Shown here piece after piece: positions 6,744 through 7,013 of a DNA stretch of 7,013 bases. The position numbers were made by a program, and so were the translations under genes. Positions within the stretch are counted from its first letter, which is position 1. The number at the start of each line of letters is the position of its first letter. Under the pieces are notes generated by a model that searched no databases, was not told where the DNA came from, and saw only the letters and a list, made by a program, of their open reading frames with translations. This stretch comes from an uncultured Eubacteriales bacterium (lineage in GTDB: Bacteria; Bacillota_A; Clostridia; Christensenellales; Aristaeellaceae): NCBI GenBank assembly GCA_902766515.1, contig CACXEB010000506.1, forward strand, positions 1 through 7,013, in the 5' to 3' direction.

Positions 6744-7013
6744 TCAGTCCAGGTACCCTTCCCTGGCCTTGATATTGAAGCGCTTCTCCAGCAGGTGCAT
6801 CTGGTCGTCGGTGATCGTGTTCTTCAGCGGCAGGTGGGCGATCTTCATGTAGATCTCCGCGCCCTTCTCCGCAGTCTCGATCAGGCCGAAGGTCTCGTCC
6901 AGATCCTTGCCCGCGCCATAAATGCCGTGCTGGCTCCACACCACCAGGCGGGCGGTCAGCATCTTTTCAGCGGTCGCCTCGCCGATTTCATTGGTGCCGC
7001 AGAGCATCCAGGG
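6744..7013 (-). CDS. rhaD: Rhamnulose-1-phosphate aldolase, C-terminal part
   Basis: Only the last 89 codons and the stop are in the window; the gene runs off the right edge, and the frame is open to base 7013. The enzyme is a zinc-dependent class II aldolase that splits L-rhamnulose 1-phosphate into dihydroxyacetone phosphate and L-lactaldehyde. The visible part aligns from memory with the C-terminal third of E. coli RhaD (274 residues). PWMLCGTNEIGEATA matches its PWMVPGTDEIGQATA, WSQHGIYGAG matches WPFHGVFGSG, and LDETFGLIETAEKGAEI matches LDETFGLIDTAEKSAQV. The histidine of WSQHG (visible residue 29) corresponds to zinc ligand His212. The catalytic glutamate and the other two zinc histidines lie outside the window. 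The first ATG visible (7007) is internal, not the start. The gene leads the visible minus-strand block; the rest of a rhamnose pathway (rhaA, rhaB) could lie to the right but cannot be seen. Confidence 0.9.
   Translation of the reverse strand, partial: PWMLCGTNEIGEATAEKMLTARLVVWSQHGIYGAGKDLDETFGLIETAEKGAEIYMKIAHLPLKNTITDDQMHLLEKRFNIKAREGYLD

Noticed and set aside
6670..6939. An 89-codon minus-strand frame overlapping rhaD and the kinase
   Set aside because: It is an out-of-frame reading of rhaD with low-quality basic composition; the rhaD frame matches the family throughout.

Overview
The window is a GC-rich (by eye a little over 60%), densely coded piece of a bacterial chromosome with two gene blocks that face each other. 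Strong Shine-Dalgarno sites, short or overlapping gene junctions, a MurC with a YGHNP-type C-terminal motif and a rhamnulose-phosphate aldolase fit a high-GC member of the Clostridia (Bacillota), perhaps from the gut or rumen. That assignment is inference from protein flavour; no rRNA or other marker is present.

Positions 3-2737 on the plus strand hold a two-gene operon: a TldD-type zinc metallopeptidase subunit with an intact HEACGH site, and its PmbA/TldE-type partner, which lacks that site. In characterised systems the two form a heterodimeric protease that trims unfolded or modified peptides. A textbook intrinsic terminator (2761-2812) closes this operon.

Positions 2822-7013 on the minus strand hold five genes that read toward the terminator. 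In transcription order they are: the C-terminal third of rhamnulose-1-phosphate aldolase (rhaD, cut by the window edge); a glutamate-5-kinase-like amino acid kinase without a PUA domain; a 79-residue, strongly acidic protein; a secreted protein with YD-like beta segments; and MurC, the UDP-MurNAc:L-alanine ligase of peptidoglycan synthesis. Junctions are +7, -8, -38 (or +19 with another start) and +19 bases, so the five look co-transcribed from a promoter beyond the right edge. The functions are mixed (sugar catabolism, amino acid kinase, unknown, envelope, cell wall).

I see no RNA genes, insertion sequences, CRISPR arrays or attachment sites. The least explained parts are the acidic small protein, the secreted YD-like protein and the true substrate of the kinase. 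I found no clear evidence of a wholly new system.
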